Both the position numbers and the translations under genes were made by a program. The notes under the pieces are model-generated. The model did not search any database, was not told the DNA's origin, and was given only the letters and a program-made list of their open reading frames with translations. This document shows positions 26,350 to 34,328 of a DNA stretch of 64,000 bases, one piece after another. Source of the stretch: JBDTNQ01 sp039933635 (GTDB lineage: Bacteria; Acidobacteriota; Vicinamibacteria; Vicinamibacterales; SCN-69-37); NCBI GenBank assembly GCA_039933635.1, contig JBDTNQ010000008.1:1-64000 (forward strand), written 5' to 3'. Within the stretch, counting starts at the first letter, position 1. Each line of letters opens with the position of its first letter.

Positions 26350-27531
26350 TCACTTGACGAATCGGTGGACGTCGGCTCCCATGCCGCTCATGACCATCGT
26401 AGACGAAGTGCCGGACGAAATGCCGCGCAGGCGCATCCGGAACTCCTCGACGTTGGTCACCGACCGTTCGGCCTCCGCGATGGTCACAATCCCGTCCTGG
26501 ACGAGCTTGAGGATCGCCTGGTCGAAGCTCTGCATGCCGTACTCGGACCCGCCCGCTACGATGGCGTCGGCGATGAGCGAGGTCTTGTCCTGGTCGGAAA
26601 TGCAGTCCTTGATGTAGGGCGTCGAGACCAGCACCTCGGCCGCGAGCACGCGACGCTTGCCGTCCGCCGCAGGCATCAGTCGCTGGGACACCGATGCCTT
26701 CAGCACACCCGCCAGCTGGTGCCGAATCTGATCGTGCTGATGTGGCGGGAACACCGAAACGATGCGGTTGATCGTTTCCGGCGCGTTCAACGTGTGCAGC
26801 GTCGAGAACACGAGGTGACCGGTCTCTGCCGCGATGAGTGCGGTCTCGATGGTCTCGGGATCCCGCATTTCGCCGATGAGGATGACGTCCGGATCCTGGC
26901 GAAGGGCGGCGCGAAGTCCCGACGCGTACGACTCCGTATCCGTCCGGATCTCACGCTGGGTGATGACGCCCTTCTTGTTCCGGTGCACGAACTCGATCGG
27001 ATCCTCGATCGTCAGCACGTGGTCGGGACGAGTGCGGTTGATGACGTCAATCAGCGCCGCGAGTGTGGTGCTCTTGCCGCTGCCCGTGACGCCGGTGACG
27101 ACCACCAGGCCGCGACGCTCTTCGGTGAGCTTGAGGACCGCCGGGGGCAGCCCGAGCTCCTCAATCGGCGGAATCTTGTCCGGGATCAGACGCATCGACA
27201 CACCGACCGTGCCGCGCTGGCGGAACACGCTGGCGCGGATGCGGATGGATTCCGACGCCTGCCACGCGACGTCGACTTCCAGGCGGCCTTCGCTTTGTGC
27301 CGAGTCGCTGGCACGGTCGAGCAAGGCGCCGCCGCGGCCCTGGCCGAGGTAGATCCCCGGCGGCAGCATGCGGCCCGCGATGGCCTCGAGGTGGGCCGGC
27401 GTCAACGCGGCTACCGTGGTCCATTTCTGCAACTCGCCGTTGACGCGGACAAGTGGAGGATGCCCCGCCCGAAGGTGGATATCGGAGGCCTTGCTGGCGG
27501 CGGCAGCGCTGATCAGTTGGTCGAATGTCAT
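26350..27531 (-). CDS. pilT: Type IV pilus retraction ATPase PilT-like
   Basis: A 393-residue secretion ATPase. The N-terminal PAS-like region (SKASDIHLRAGHPPLVRVNGEL) is followed by Walker A GVTGSGKSTT at about residue 150-160, an IGEMRDPETIETAL Walker B/Asp box and the His box HLVFSTLHTLNAPETINRI. PilT hexamers disassemble pili during retraction. The C-terminus ends in a Ser/Met/Gly-rich tail (GISSGTSSTMVMSG) not usual in PilT, so this may be a PilT paralogue. The ATG at 27531 begins the conserved domain; an upstream ATG would add 27 residues without family match. No other pil gene is near. Confidence 0.85.
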   Translation of the reverse strand: MTFDQLISAAAASKASDIHLRAGHPPLVRVNGELQKWTTVAALTPAHLEAIAGRMLPPGIYLGQGRGGALLDRASDSAQSEGRLEVDVAWQASESIRIRASVFRQRGTVGVSMRLIPDKIPPIEELGLPPAVLKLTEERRGLVVVTGVTGSGKSTTLAALIDVINRTRPDHVLTIEDPIEFVHRNKKGVITQREIRTDTESYASGLRAALRQDPDVILIGEMRDPETIETALIAAETGHLVFSTLHTLNAPETINRIVSVFPPHQHDQIRHQLAGVLKASVSQRLMPAADGKRRVLAAEVLVSTPYIKDCISDQDKTSLIADAIVAGGSEYGMQSFDQAILKLVQDGIVTIAEAERSVTNVEEFRMRLRGISSGTSSTMVMSGMGADVHRFVK

Positions 27532-27706
27532 GCCTGGAAACTCATACCGGCCGTCATCTGCGGCCAGGCGCTCCGCTGGTGCAAATCGTTTGCCGGAGTC
27601 GCCGGGCCCCACTCAGACGAGGTGAAAACGCTCCAGGCGTCTGGGCTGGTCCGGATCGATCACAAATCTGGCTGAGTCCGGTCGGAATCTCGCGAAGCGC
27701 GAAAGA

Positions 27707-27730
27707 GCCGGGCCCCCGCGGGGGCCCGGC
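27707..27730 (-). terminator. Intrinsic terminator-like palindrome after ilvE
   Basis: A 24-nt perfect palindrome with arms GCCGGGCCCCCG and CGGGGGCCCGGC lies 33 nt after the ilvE stop. On the minus strand it is followed by TCTTTC. Very stable stem with a short T-rich tail; likely terminator. Confidence 0.65.
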
Positions 27731-27763
27731 CATCCGTGCTCAGAGTGTGCAGGAATGGACGCG

Positions 27764-28720
27764 CTATCGACGACCGCCGGTGGAGGCGGCTGCGGGAATC
27801 TGCACGGGGACGAGCCAGCCGTGGCGGTCGGGCACGACGCCGTTGACGTAGTCGAAGAACGCCTGCTGAAGCTTGCCCGTGATCACGCCTCGCCGGCCGG
27901 TCCCGATCGGGGACTTGTCCACCGAGCGAATCGGGGTGATCTCAGCCGCGGTGCCCGTGAAGAAGAGTTCATCGGCGACGTAGAGCGCCTCGCGCGGGAT
28001 GTCCTGCTCCTTGACGATGAGCCCGGCATCCTGCGCGAGGGTGATGACCGAGTCGCGTGTGATGCCCGCCAGTCCGCAGGTGGCCAGCGGAGGCGTGTAG
28101 AGAATCTCGTCCCGGATCAGGAAGAGGTTCTGGCCGCTGCCTTCACTGACCTTGCCGAATGAATCGAGTGCAATCGCCTCGTCGTAGCCGTTGGTCACGG
28201 CTTCCATCTTGATGAGCTGCGAGTTCGCGTAGTTCGCCGCGGACTTCGCCATGGGCGGAAAGGTGTTTGGCGCGGCACGCGCCCACGAGCTGACGCACAC
28301 GTCCGCACCGCGCTCGAGCGCCTCGGGCCCGAGGTAGGCGCCCCATTCCCACACGAGAATCGCACCCTCGACGGGGCAATTCATGGGATTGACCCCAAGC
28401 TCCTTGTAGCCGCGGTAGATGATGGGCCGGATGTAGCAGGCCTCGAGGCCGTTCGACTGCACGGTGTCGACGACACCCCGCGTCATCGCATCGCGGTCGA
28501 TGCTGTAGCTCATGCGGTAGATGCGTGCCGAGTCGTACAGGCGCCGCATGTGGGCGTCGAGGCGGAAGAACATCGAGCCCTTCGGGGTCTTGTAGCACCG
28601 CGCGCCTTCGAAAACGGCCGAACCGTAGTGGAGGACGTGCGACGCAACGTGGACGTTGGCGTCGGTCCAATTGACCAGCTTGCCATTCATCCACACCGTA
28701 CCGGTGCTGCTGAAGGCCAT
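27764..28720 (-). CDS. ilvE: Branched-chain amino-acid aminotransferase
   Basis: A 318-residue fold-type IV PLP enzyme. The N-terminal VWMNGKLVNWTDANVHVASHVLHYGSAVFEG region, read in parts, matches IlvE. The catalytic Lys is in MAKSAANYANSQ, and KVSEGSGQNLFLIRD and TAAEITPIRSVD complete the PLP/substrate site. It transaminates Leu, Ile and Val with 2-oxoglutarate. AGGAG lies ten bases before the ATG. A terminator-like hairpin with a T tract lies immediately upstream of that ribosome-binding site, so expression may be attenuated. Confidence 0.93.
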   Translation of the reverse strand: MAFSSTGTVWMNGKLVNWTDANVHVASHVLHYGSAVFEGARCYKTPKGSMFFRLDAHMRRLYDSARIYRMSYSIDRDAMTRGVVDTVQSNGLEACYIRPIIYRGYKELGVNPMNCPVEGAILVWEWGAYLGPEALERGADVCVSSWARAAPNTFPPMAKSAANYANSQLIKMEAVTNGYDEAIALDSFGKVSEGSGQNLFLIRDEILYTPPLATCGLAGITRDSVITLAQDAGLIVKEQDIPREALYVADELFFTGTAAEITPIRSVDKSPIGTGRRGVITGKLQQAFFDYVNGVVPDRHGWLVPVQIPAAASTGGRR

Positions 28721-28741
28721 GAGTGCGTGACTCCTGACGAG

Positions 28742-28770
28742 AAAAAGCTGCGCCCGCCGGGGTGCGGGCG
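28742..28770 (-). terminator. Hairpin plus T tract between the kinase gene and ilvE
   Basis: On the minus strand, CGCCCGC-6 nt-GCGGGCG forms a 7-bp G+C stem, followed by CAGC and TTTTT. It lies about 30 nt after the kinase stop codon and six bases before the AGGAG of ilvE. It is a good intrinsic terminator for the kinase gene. A TAAGAT hexamer (28787-28792) upstream of it would make it an ilvE leader attenuator instead. Confidence 0.7.
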
Positions 28771-28798
28771 TCAGTGATGAGACTCGATCTTACTACGG

Positions 28799-29821
28799 CT
28801 ACTGCGATTCCCCGCAGAAGGGGCAGCGGTCGGCGCGGCTGGGAAGCGGCTTGCGGCAATGCCAGCAGAACCGGCTGGCCGCGACCTCCCGCGTGCGCGG
28901 GCTCGCGGGTGTACGCTGCCGGACGGGCGGCGGCGGCGCCATGACGTTGCGGGGACCCGAGTCGACGGCATCGCGAGCGGTCGTCGCGACCGGGGCCGGC
29001 GTGGCGGGCGTCCGCTTGACCAGTTCGTGTCTGGCCGCCAGCAGGTCACTCAGCAGGTCCTCGGCCCGCTGGTACCGGGTCGCGACGTCGGCGCGCAGCG
29101 CACGAAGGATCACGGCGTCGATCGAGGGCGGAATCGCCGGATTCTTCAGCCGGGCTGAGGAGACCAGGGTGCCGCGGCGGAGCTGGTCCAGTTCGCTCGG
29201 CGTGGGCGTCTCGTACGGCAGGACGCCGGTCATCATCTGATACATGGTCACGCCGAGCGAGTACACGTCTGACGCGAAGACCGCACGCCCCTCGAATTGC
29301 TCGGGCGCCATGTACGGCGGGCTGCCGATGACCGTCGTCCCGTGGGCGGCAATCTCGAGAAAGCGCGACGTGCCGAAGTCCCCCACCTTGAGCAGACCGC
29401 GCTCTGTGACGAAGACGTTCGCCGGCCGCAGGTCGCGGTGGATGACCGAACTCTTGTGCGCGTGCTCGACGGCGTTCGCAATCTGGCAGGTGTAGTCCAG
29501 TGCGAGGTTGATGTCCAATGCGCCGCGCTCCGCGATGATGTTCTCGAGCGTCTCGCCGGGGACGTACTCCATCACGATGAAGAAGACGCCGTCCTGTTTC
29601 TCCGCCGTGATCACGGTGACGATGTTGGGATGGTTCAGGGCGGCGAGCAGCCGCGGCTCGCGAAGGAGTTCGCCGAAGTCCAGCGTCTGCCGGTGCGGCA
29701 CCTTGAGCGCGACGCGCTTGTCGATCCATGTGTCTTCCGCCAGATAGACCGTGCCGAAGCCACCGCTGCCGAGCGGCTCGAGGATTCGGTACTTGCCGAG
29801 CGTCTGTCCGCGAAACACCAT
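28799..29821 (-). CDS. Serine/threonine protein kinase with C-terminal zinc ribbon
   Basis: A 340-residue soluble Hanks-type kinase. Subdomain motifs are complete: glycine loop GSGGFG at 18-23, Lys40 in VALK, a likely alpha-C Glu at 55, HRDLRPAN at 128-135, DFG at 148-150 and APE at 172-174. The catalytic-loop Lys of HRDLKPxN is Arg here. After a Pro-rich linker (about 280-315) comes a short zinc ribbon with CWHC and CPFC pairs. There is no membrane segment, unlike PknB-type receptors. TATACT ends seven bases before the ATG at 29821, and there is no Shine-Dalgarno, so that start is preferred over one 42 codons upstream. Substrate unknown. Confidence 0.87.
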   Translation of the reverse strand: MVFRGQTLGKYRILEPLGSGGFGTVYLAEDTWIDKRVALKVPHRQTLDFGELLREPRLLAALNHPNIVTVITAEKQDGVFFIVMEYVPGETLENIIAERGALDINLALDYTCQIANAVEHAHKSSVIHRDLRPANVFVTERGLLKVGDFGTSRFLEIAAHGTTVIGSPPYMAPEQFEGRAVFASDVYSLGVTMYQMMTGVLPYETPTPSELDQLRRGTLVSSARLKNPAIPPSIDAVILRALRADVATRYQRAEDLLSDLLAARHELVKRTPATPAPVATTARDAVDSGPRNVMAPPPPVRQRTPASPRTREVAASRFCWHCRKPLPSRADRCPFCGESQ

Positions 29822-29828
29822 TCGGGAG

Positions 29829-29834
29829 AGAGTA
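29829..29834 (-). promoter_or_regulatory. TANNNT hexamer before the kinase gene
   Basis: TATACT on the minus strand ends seven bases before the ATG at 29821, so transcription would begin at or near the A of the ATG. No matching -35 is evident. Confidence 0.5.
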
Positions 29835-29911
29835 TAAGGCAGGGTGTGCGTGCGACCCGGTTTGCCTGCGGCCGGAACCTGCAGAGGGCAGACTGTCGCC
29901 GGAAGGTGTCG

Positions 29912-30637
29912 ATGCATCGATGTTACGTATCTGAGGTTGTCGGCCACGTCACGGAGTTACCCGAGGATGAGGCCCACCACCTGACACGGGTGCTGCGTGC
30001 CGAGCCAGGCGATGAGGTCGTCGTCTTCGATGGACGCGCACACGAGTGGCTCGGCCGGATTGTGTCGATCGACCGTCGTCGCGTCGTGGTGGATCTGCTC
30101 GAGAGCCGCACGCCGATGGCCGAGCCGTCTCTGGCGGTCACCCTGGCAGCCGGGCTCTTGAAGGGCGACCAGATGAACACGGTCGTGCGGGATGCCACGG
30201 CGCTTGGCGTGACCGCGATTCAGCCGATCGTGTCGGCGCACGTCGCGGTGCCAGAACGGGCGTGGCGGGATCGGTCCGCCGATCGCTGGCGCCGTGTCGC
30301 CGTTTCGTCCGCGAAACAGTGCGGGCGTGCGGTCGTCCCATCAATCGGCGACATCGCGCGCCTGCTGGACGTGCTGGCGGCGCACGCGAGTTCGACCGTC
30401 GTCCTGTGCGTCGAGCCCACGCGCGCGGGTGCCTCAGCGGCGATCCCGCGACCGTTGACCACCGAGGGGCGTGTGCTGCTCTGCGTTGGGCCTGAAGGCG
30501 GATGGGCGCCGGATGAAATCGGCGCCGCTCAGGAGCAGGGCGCGCACCTTCTCACGCTCGGGCCCAGGGTACTGCGCGCCGAAATGGCTCCGACGGTCGC
30601 CCTCACGGCTCTGTGGACGCAGTGGGGGTGGACCTAG
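29912..30637 (+). CDS. rsmE: 16S rRNA (uracil-1498-N3)-methyltransferase
   Basis: A 241-residue SPOUT-class methyltransferase. The N-terminal PUA-like part has HLTRVLRAEPGDEVVVFDG, and the knot region has LAAGLLKGDQMNTVVRDATALGV when read in pieces, LLCVGPEGGWAPDEI and LGPRVLRAEMAPTVAL. RsmE methylates U1498 of 16S rRNA. GGAAGG precedes the ATG. The 3' end overlaps the 3' end of the opposing prmA by 35 bases, a notable convergent overlap. In many genomes prmA and rsmE are neighbours on the same strand. Confidence 0.92.
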   Translation: MHRCYVSEVVGHVTELPEDEAHHLTRVLRAEPGDEVVVFDGRAHEWLGRIVSIDRRRVVVDLLESRTPMAEPSLAVTLAAGLLKGDQMNTVVRDATALGVTAIQPIVSAHVAVPERAWRDRSADRWRRVAVSSAKQCGRAVVPSIGDIARLLDVLAAHASSTVVLCVEPTRAGASAAIPRPLTTEGRVLLCVGPEGGWAPDEIGAAQEQGAHLLTLGPRVLRAEMAPTVALTALWTQWGWT

Positions 30638-31499
30638 GGGGCGCCGGTTCGACGTTCTCAGGTCCGAGTCTGAAAAGCCCCGCGACCCAGTCTTCCTCGG
30701 TGAGTTCGGTATCGAACGCCGCCCCTGCGGCGATGAAGGCGGCTACGACTTCGTCGCGTTCCCCTGTCTGGAAACCACTGACGATCAATGCGCCGCCCGG
30801 CCTGAGTTCCGCGACGAGTCGCGCGGCGTACTTCATCAACATGCCGCCGGTGAGATTGGCGGTCATCACGTCGTAGCCCCCCGTGGCCGGGTCGCGCGCG
30901 ATGTCGACCGGCCGCGTCGCGACAGCCGCGCGCACGCCGTTGAGGTCGATGTTCTCTTCCGCGGATGTCAGCGCGTCAGCGTCGTAGTCGATCCCAAGCG
31001 CGATCGTCGCACCGAGCCGATGCGCGGCAATCGCCAGTACGCCGGAACCCGTCCCGACATCGAGGACTGAGGTACGGTCCAACTCGATTTGCTGAAGGAG
31101 CCCGAGGCATAAGCGCGTCGACGCGTGATGGCCCGTGCCAAAGCCCATCGATGGCTGAATGACGATCACGATGTCGCCGGGAGCCGGCACCGTTGCGATC
31201 CACGGTGGCGTCACGATGATGCGGTTGATGCGGACGGCCGTGATCGAGGCCTGACTGCGTTCGGCCCAGCCTTCGTCGGGGACCATGAGCCCTTCGACAC
31301 GGAGGCCGCCCAGAGCCGCAGCGCACGTCATGGCGAGATCGCGGTCCTGTTCCGATGCGAAGAACAGGCGAGCACCGGCCGCAGTCCGCTCGATGGCCGT
31401 GGCGCCGCAGTCATCGAGGTGAGCGAGCGCGAGGTCGACCTCGTCCTCCTCGGGTTCGTGCGGCCAGATGAGGTCGAGTGCGGCGAACATGCGAGACAT
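30603..31499 (-). CDS. prmA: Ribosomal protein L11 methyltransferase
   Basis: A 298-residue methyltransferase. Family motifs are FGTGHHASTRLCLGLL at about residues 120-135, the SAM loop DVGTGSGVLAIAAHRLG, GIDYDADAL and MTANLTGG (family NxxL/I). PrmA trimethylates uL11. The C-terminal 20 residues are Pro/Ser/Thr-rich and encoded in the overlap with rsmE. It follows dnaJ by 20 bases and is the last gene of the hrcA-grpE-dnaJ-prmA operon, a well-known arrangement. Confidence 0.9.
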   Translation of the reverse strand: MSRMFAALDLIWPHEPEEDEVDLALAHLDDCGATAIERTAAGARLFFASEQDRDLAMTCAAALGGLRVEGLMVPDEGWAERSQASITAVRINRIIVTPPWIATVPAPGDIVIVIQPSMGFGTGHHASTRLCLGLLQQIELDRTSVLDVGTGSGVLAIAAHRLGATIALGIDYDADALTSAEENIDLNGVRAAVATRPVDIARDPATGGYDVMTANLTGGMLMKYAARLVAELRPGGALIVSGFQTGERDEVVAAFIAAGAAFDTELTEEDWVAGLFRLGPENVEPAPPRSTPTASTEP

Positions 31500-31519
31500 A
31501 GGAAGGGGAGACCTGCCCC

Positions 31520-32647
31520 TCAGCCGAACAGGTCCTTGACCTTCTCGAAGAACGGCTTCTCGGTGTCGTCGTCGATCGGTGTCGCCTCGAGCTTCTCCAC
31601 GGTCATCGTCTTCCCGTACTGCTCGATGAGCTTCTTCTGGTCCTTGGACAGCTTTCGTGGCACGTCGACGACCAGGCGCACATGCAGGGATCCGCGCCCG
31701 CGCCCGCTCACGCTCGGCATGCCCTTGCCGCGAAAAGTCTCCACGGTGCCGCTGACGGTGCCGGCGGAAACATCCACGGACAGGGGATCGGCCAAGGTGT
31801 CGACTTTGAACGAGCCGCCCATCGCCATGATGTGGAAGGGCACCGGGACCTCGATGAAGAGGTCATCCTCTTCGCGACGGAACACCTGGTGCGGTCGTAC
31901 GTGGACCACCACATAGAGGTCGCCGGTCGGGCCGCCGAGCGCCCCGTGTTCGCCTTCGCCATGGAGCCGCAGCCGTTGCCCGTCGGCAATACCTGCGGGA
32001 ATGCGGACAGTCACACGCCGATCCTTCGTCGTACGTCCGGTGCCGCGGCACGCAGGGCAGGGTGTCTTGATGATCTGTCCCGATCCGCTGCATTGACCGC
32101 AGGGACGCGAGACGATCAGGAACCCCTGCTGGAACCGCAGCTGTCCCGCGCCGCGACACTGCGGACAGGTTTCCGCCGACGTTCCCGGAGCCGCCCGATT
32201 GCCCTTGCAGGTTTCGCAGTTTTCTTCGCGCGGGATCTGAATCGTGGTTTCAGTCCCGGTGAACGATTCCTCGAACGCGATCTCGAGGTCGAAGCGCAGA
32301 TCCGATCCGCGGGCCGGACCCTGGCGGCGTTGTCCGCCGCCGAATCCGAAGAAATCACCGAGGATGTCCGAGAAATCCGAGAAGATGTCCGGATTGATGC
32401 CCGGACCTGCTCCTGCCGCTCCCTGCACCCCGGCGTGTCCGAAGCGGTCGTAGCGCGCGCGCTTGTCGGCGTCGCACAGCACGGCGTACGCCTCGGCCGC
32501 TTCCTTGAAGCGGTCTTCGGCTTCCTTACTGCCGGGATTTCGATCCGGGTGGTGTTTGAGCGCCAGCTTGCGATACGCGCTCTTGATGTCCGCTTCCGAG
32601 GCGTCCTTCGGGACGCCGAGTACCTCGTAGTAGTCGCGTTGACTCAC
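31520..32647 (-). CDS. dnaJ: Chaperone protein DnaJ
   Basis: A 375-residue type I J-protein. The J domain carries HHPDRNPG (HPD motif) near residue 32; a short G/F linker follows (FFGFGGGQ). The zinc-binding centre has four repeats: [23 protein letters not shown] and CPACRGTG. The C-terminal substrate-binding domains are complete. DnaJ stimulates DnaK ATP hydrolysis and delivers substrates. It overlaps grpE by four bases. dnaK is not between grpE and dnaJ as in many heat-shock operons. Confidence 0.96.
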   Translation of the reverse strand: MSQRDYYEVLGVPKDASEADIKSAYRKLALKHHPDRNPGSKEAEDRFKEAAEAYAVLCDADKRARYDRFGHAGVQGAAGAGPGINPDIFSDFSDILGDFFGFGGGQRRQGPARGSDLRFDLEIAFEESFTGTETTIQIPREENCETCKGNRAAPGTSAETCPQCRGAGQLRFQQGFLIVSRPCGQCSGSGQIIKTPCPACRGTGRTTKDRRVTVRIPAGIADGQRLRLHGEGEHGALGGPTGDLYVVVHVRPHQVFRREEDDLFIEVPVPFHIMAMGGSFKVDTLADPLSVDVSAGTVSGTVETFRGKGMPSVSGRGRGSLHVRLVVDVPRKLSKDQKKLIEQYGKTMTVEKLEATPIDDDTEKPFFEKVKDLFG

Positions 32648-33147
32648 GCCTGCGCCACCTTGACGAGCGCGGCCCTCAGGAGACGCTGACCCAGCCGGTA
32701 GCCGCGTCGAATCTCCGCCGTGACCTCGCCCTCGCGGCGGCCATTGGCCGGCTCCTGCGCCAGCGCTTCATGCCACTGAGGATCGAACTGCTGGCCGACG
32801 ACGTCGAGCGGCTCGACGCCCCGACGTTTGAGAATGTCCAGAAACTGACGCCGGATGAGATCCAGCCCGTCACGATACGCCGCGATCGTTTCCTTGCCCG
32901 GGCCATGTTCCACGGGCGCGGCGAGCGCGCGTTCGAGGTCGTCGACGACGGGCAGGAGTTCGCGCAGCAGTTCGGTGGCCGCATAGTCCGACGCTTCGCG
33001 CCGTTCACGCTCGGTGCGTTTGCGGAAGTTGTCGAACTCTGCGGCGGTGCGGAGGAGACGGTCGCGAAGCTCGTCGCGCTCGCGCGCCAGAGCCCCGTCC
33101 TGATCGCCCGGTTCGCCGGACGGCGTGGTCGTGTGTTCTGTGGACAT
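32644..33147 (-). CDS. grpE: Nucleotide exchange factor GrpE
   Basis: A 167-residue protein with a charged N-terminus, a long coiled-coil helix ([20 protein letters not shown]) and a C-terminal beta wing. The [12 protein letters not shown] and PQWHEAL blocks are family conserved. GrpE releases ADP from DnaK. The usual FDPxxHEA reads FDPQWHEA here. It overlaps dnaJ by four bases and follows hrcA by nine bases. Confidence 0.93.
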   Translation of the reverse strand: MSTEHTTTPSGEPGDQDGALARERDELRDRLLRTAAEFDNFRKRTERERREASDYAATELLRELLPVVDDLERALAAPVEHGPGKETIAAYRDGLDLIRRQFLDILKRRGVEPLDVVGQQFDPQWHEALAQEPANGRREGEVTAEIRRGYRLGQRLLRAALVKVAQA

Positions 33148-33156
33148 GGCGATGTT

Positions 33157-34191
33157 CTAGGGATGTTCGAGGAGGTTTGTGACAGCGTGCGAGACGCCGT
33201 CCACCAGGGAAATTGCACGCTCATAGCGCATGCGGGTCGGGCCAATCACGCCGATGGTGCCCACGCGATCGCCGTCCTGGAACGTCGAAACCACGAGGCT
33301 GAACGGGCGCAGCTCAGGTGACAGATTCTCGGATCCGATGACGACCGTGAGGCCGCCCGCCTCGATCGAGCGCGACAGCAACTCGACGAGCTGATGCTTT
33401 TCTTCGATCAGGCGGAACAACGCCCGAAGGGTTTCGAGCGTGCGCTGTCGGTCGTCGACTTCGCCGGCCAGTTCGTCGATGAGGAACGAAGCGCCCTGGA
33501 TGTGGAGCGTTTCTTCAGGCCGGACCTCGTCGAGCCCGTGCTGTGCCAGGGTGAGCGCCCGTTGCATGAGCGCGTCGTACACCATGCGCTCCTCGCTCAT
33601 CCGCTGGAGGATCGCTGCCCGCGCCTCATTCAAGGTCAACCCGCCGAACTCGGCGTTGATGTAGTTGGCAGCCTGACTCAAGGTGGTGGCGCTGTAGGGC
33701 TCGGAGGTCTCAATCACGCGATGCGACACCTGGCCGCTCGTCGCCACCACGATGACCAGGACGCGGGTCTCCTCGAGGGCGACGAAGTCCAGGTGTTTCA
33801 GGCGCACGCCGGAACTGGCCGGCGCCACGGCGAAACCAATCTGATGCGAGGCCCGGGACAGCTCGTGAGACGCATGCTCGAGCAGGTTGCCGACCGCGCC
33901 GTTCCGTCGCAGACGGGCCTCGAATTCGGAGAGCGGCTGGGGCCGCTGACGCGCCCCGAGGAGTTGATCGACGTACAGACGGTAGCCGGAATCGGTCGGG
34001 ACCCGGCCCGACGAGGTATGGGGCTGACGCACGAGGCCCTGTTCCTCCAGACGCGCCAGGATGTTACGAACAGTCGCCGAGGACAGCCCGAGCGAACTCC
34101 GCTGCGCCAACCAGGCCGACGACACAGGCTCGCCTTGCTCGATGTATTCGCCGACGAGGGTCGCCAGAATCCGGCATTGACGGTCGGTCAT
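33157..34191 (-). CDS. hrcA: Heat-inducible transcription repressor HrcA
   Basis: A 344-residue repressor. The N-terminal winged helix (RQCRILATLVGEYIEQGEPVSS, SSATVRNILARLEEQGLV, HTSSGRVPTDSGYRLYVD in sequence) is typical of HrcA. The C-terminal GAF-like domain includes IGSENLSPELRPFSLV and GVIGPTRMRYERAI. HrcA represses groE and dnaK operons by binding CIRCE and is stabilised by GroEL. A CIRCE-type inverted repeat lies in its own leader, so the operon is autoregulated. Confidence 0.96.
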   Translation of the reverse strand: MTDRQCRILATLVGEYIEQGEPVSSAWLAQRSSLGLSSATVRNILARLEEQGLVRQPHTSSGRVPTDSGYRLYVDQLLGARQRPQPLSEFEARLRRNGAVGNLLEHASHELSRASHQIGFAVAPASSGVRLKHLDFVALEETRVLVIVVATSGQVSHRVIETSEPYSATTLSQAANYINAEFGGLTLNEARAAILQRMSEERMVYDALMQRALTLAQHGLDEVRPEETLHIQGASFLIDELAGEVDDRQRTLETLRALFRLIEEKHQLVELLSRSIEAGGLTVVIGSENLSPELRPFSLVVSTFQDGDRVGTIGVIGPTRMRYERAISLVDGVSHAVTNLLEHP

Positions 34192-34219
34192 AGCAATGTG
34201 GGAAGCCCGGAAGCGCGCA

Positions 34220-34246
34220 TTAGCAGTCAGACGTCAGGACTGCTAA
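34220..34246 (-). promoter_or_regulatory. CIRCE operator of the hrcA operon
   Basis: TTAGCAGTC-N9-GACTGCTAA is a perfect 9-bp inverted repeat with the canonical 9-base spacer. The consensus is TTAGCACTC-N9-GAGTGCTAA; the two differences are compensatory (C to G and G to C), so symmetry is kept. It lies just downstream of a TATACT hexamer (34252-34257, minus strand) and 28 bases before the hrcA ATG, the position expected for HrcA repression. Confidence 0.9.
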
Positions 34247-34251
34247 GCGTC

Positions 34252-34257
34252 AGTATA
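34252..34257 (-). promoter_or_regulatory. Putative -10 hexamer of the hrcA operon
   Basis: TATACT on the minus strand, five bases upstream of CIRCE. Transcription would start at the edge of the operator. No convincing TTGACA is seen at -35; that region is filled by a GGTTCC-type repeat. Confidence 0.55.
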
Positions 34258-34261
34258 GCTT

Positions 34262-34317
34262 GGAAGGTTCCGGGTTCCAAGGTTCTGGATTCCGGGTTCT
34301 GGTTCGAGGTTCCCCTG
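34262..34317. repeat. Degenerate GGTTCCGGGTTCT repeat
   Basis: The spacer between the penicillin-binding protein gene and hrcA carries imperfect copies of GGTTCC, GGGTTCC, GGTTCTGG and GGGTTCTGG. The same motif in the opposite orientation fills the carA-carB spacer (43622-43653). Not coding. Confidence 0.7.
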
Positions 34318-34328
34318 AACCTCCGCCC

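Noticed and set aside
26365..27675. A plus-strand frame of 436 codons opposite pilT.
   Set aside because: Antisense to a strongly conserved ATPase, with biased composition and no family match.
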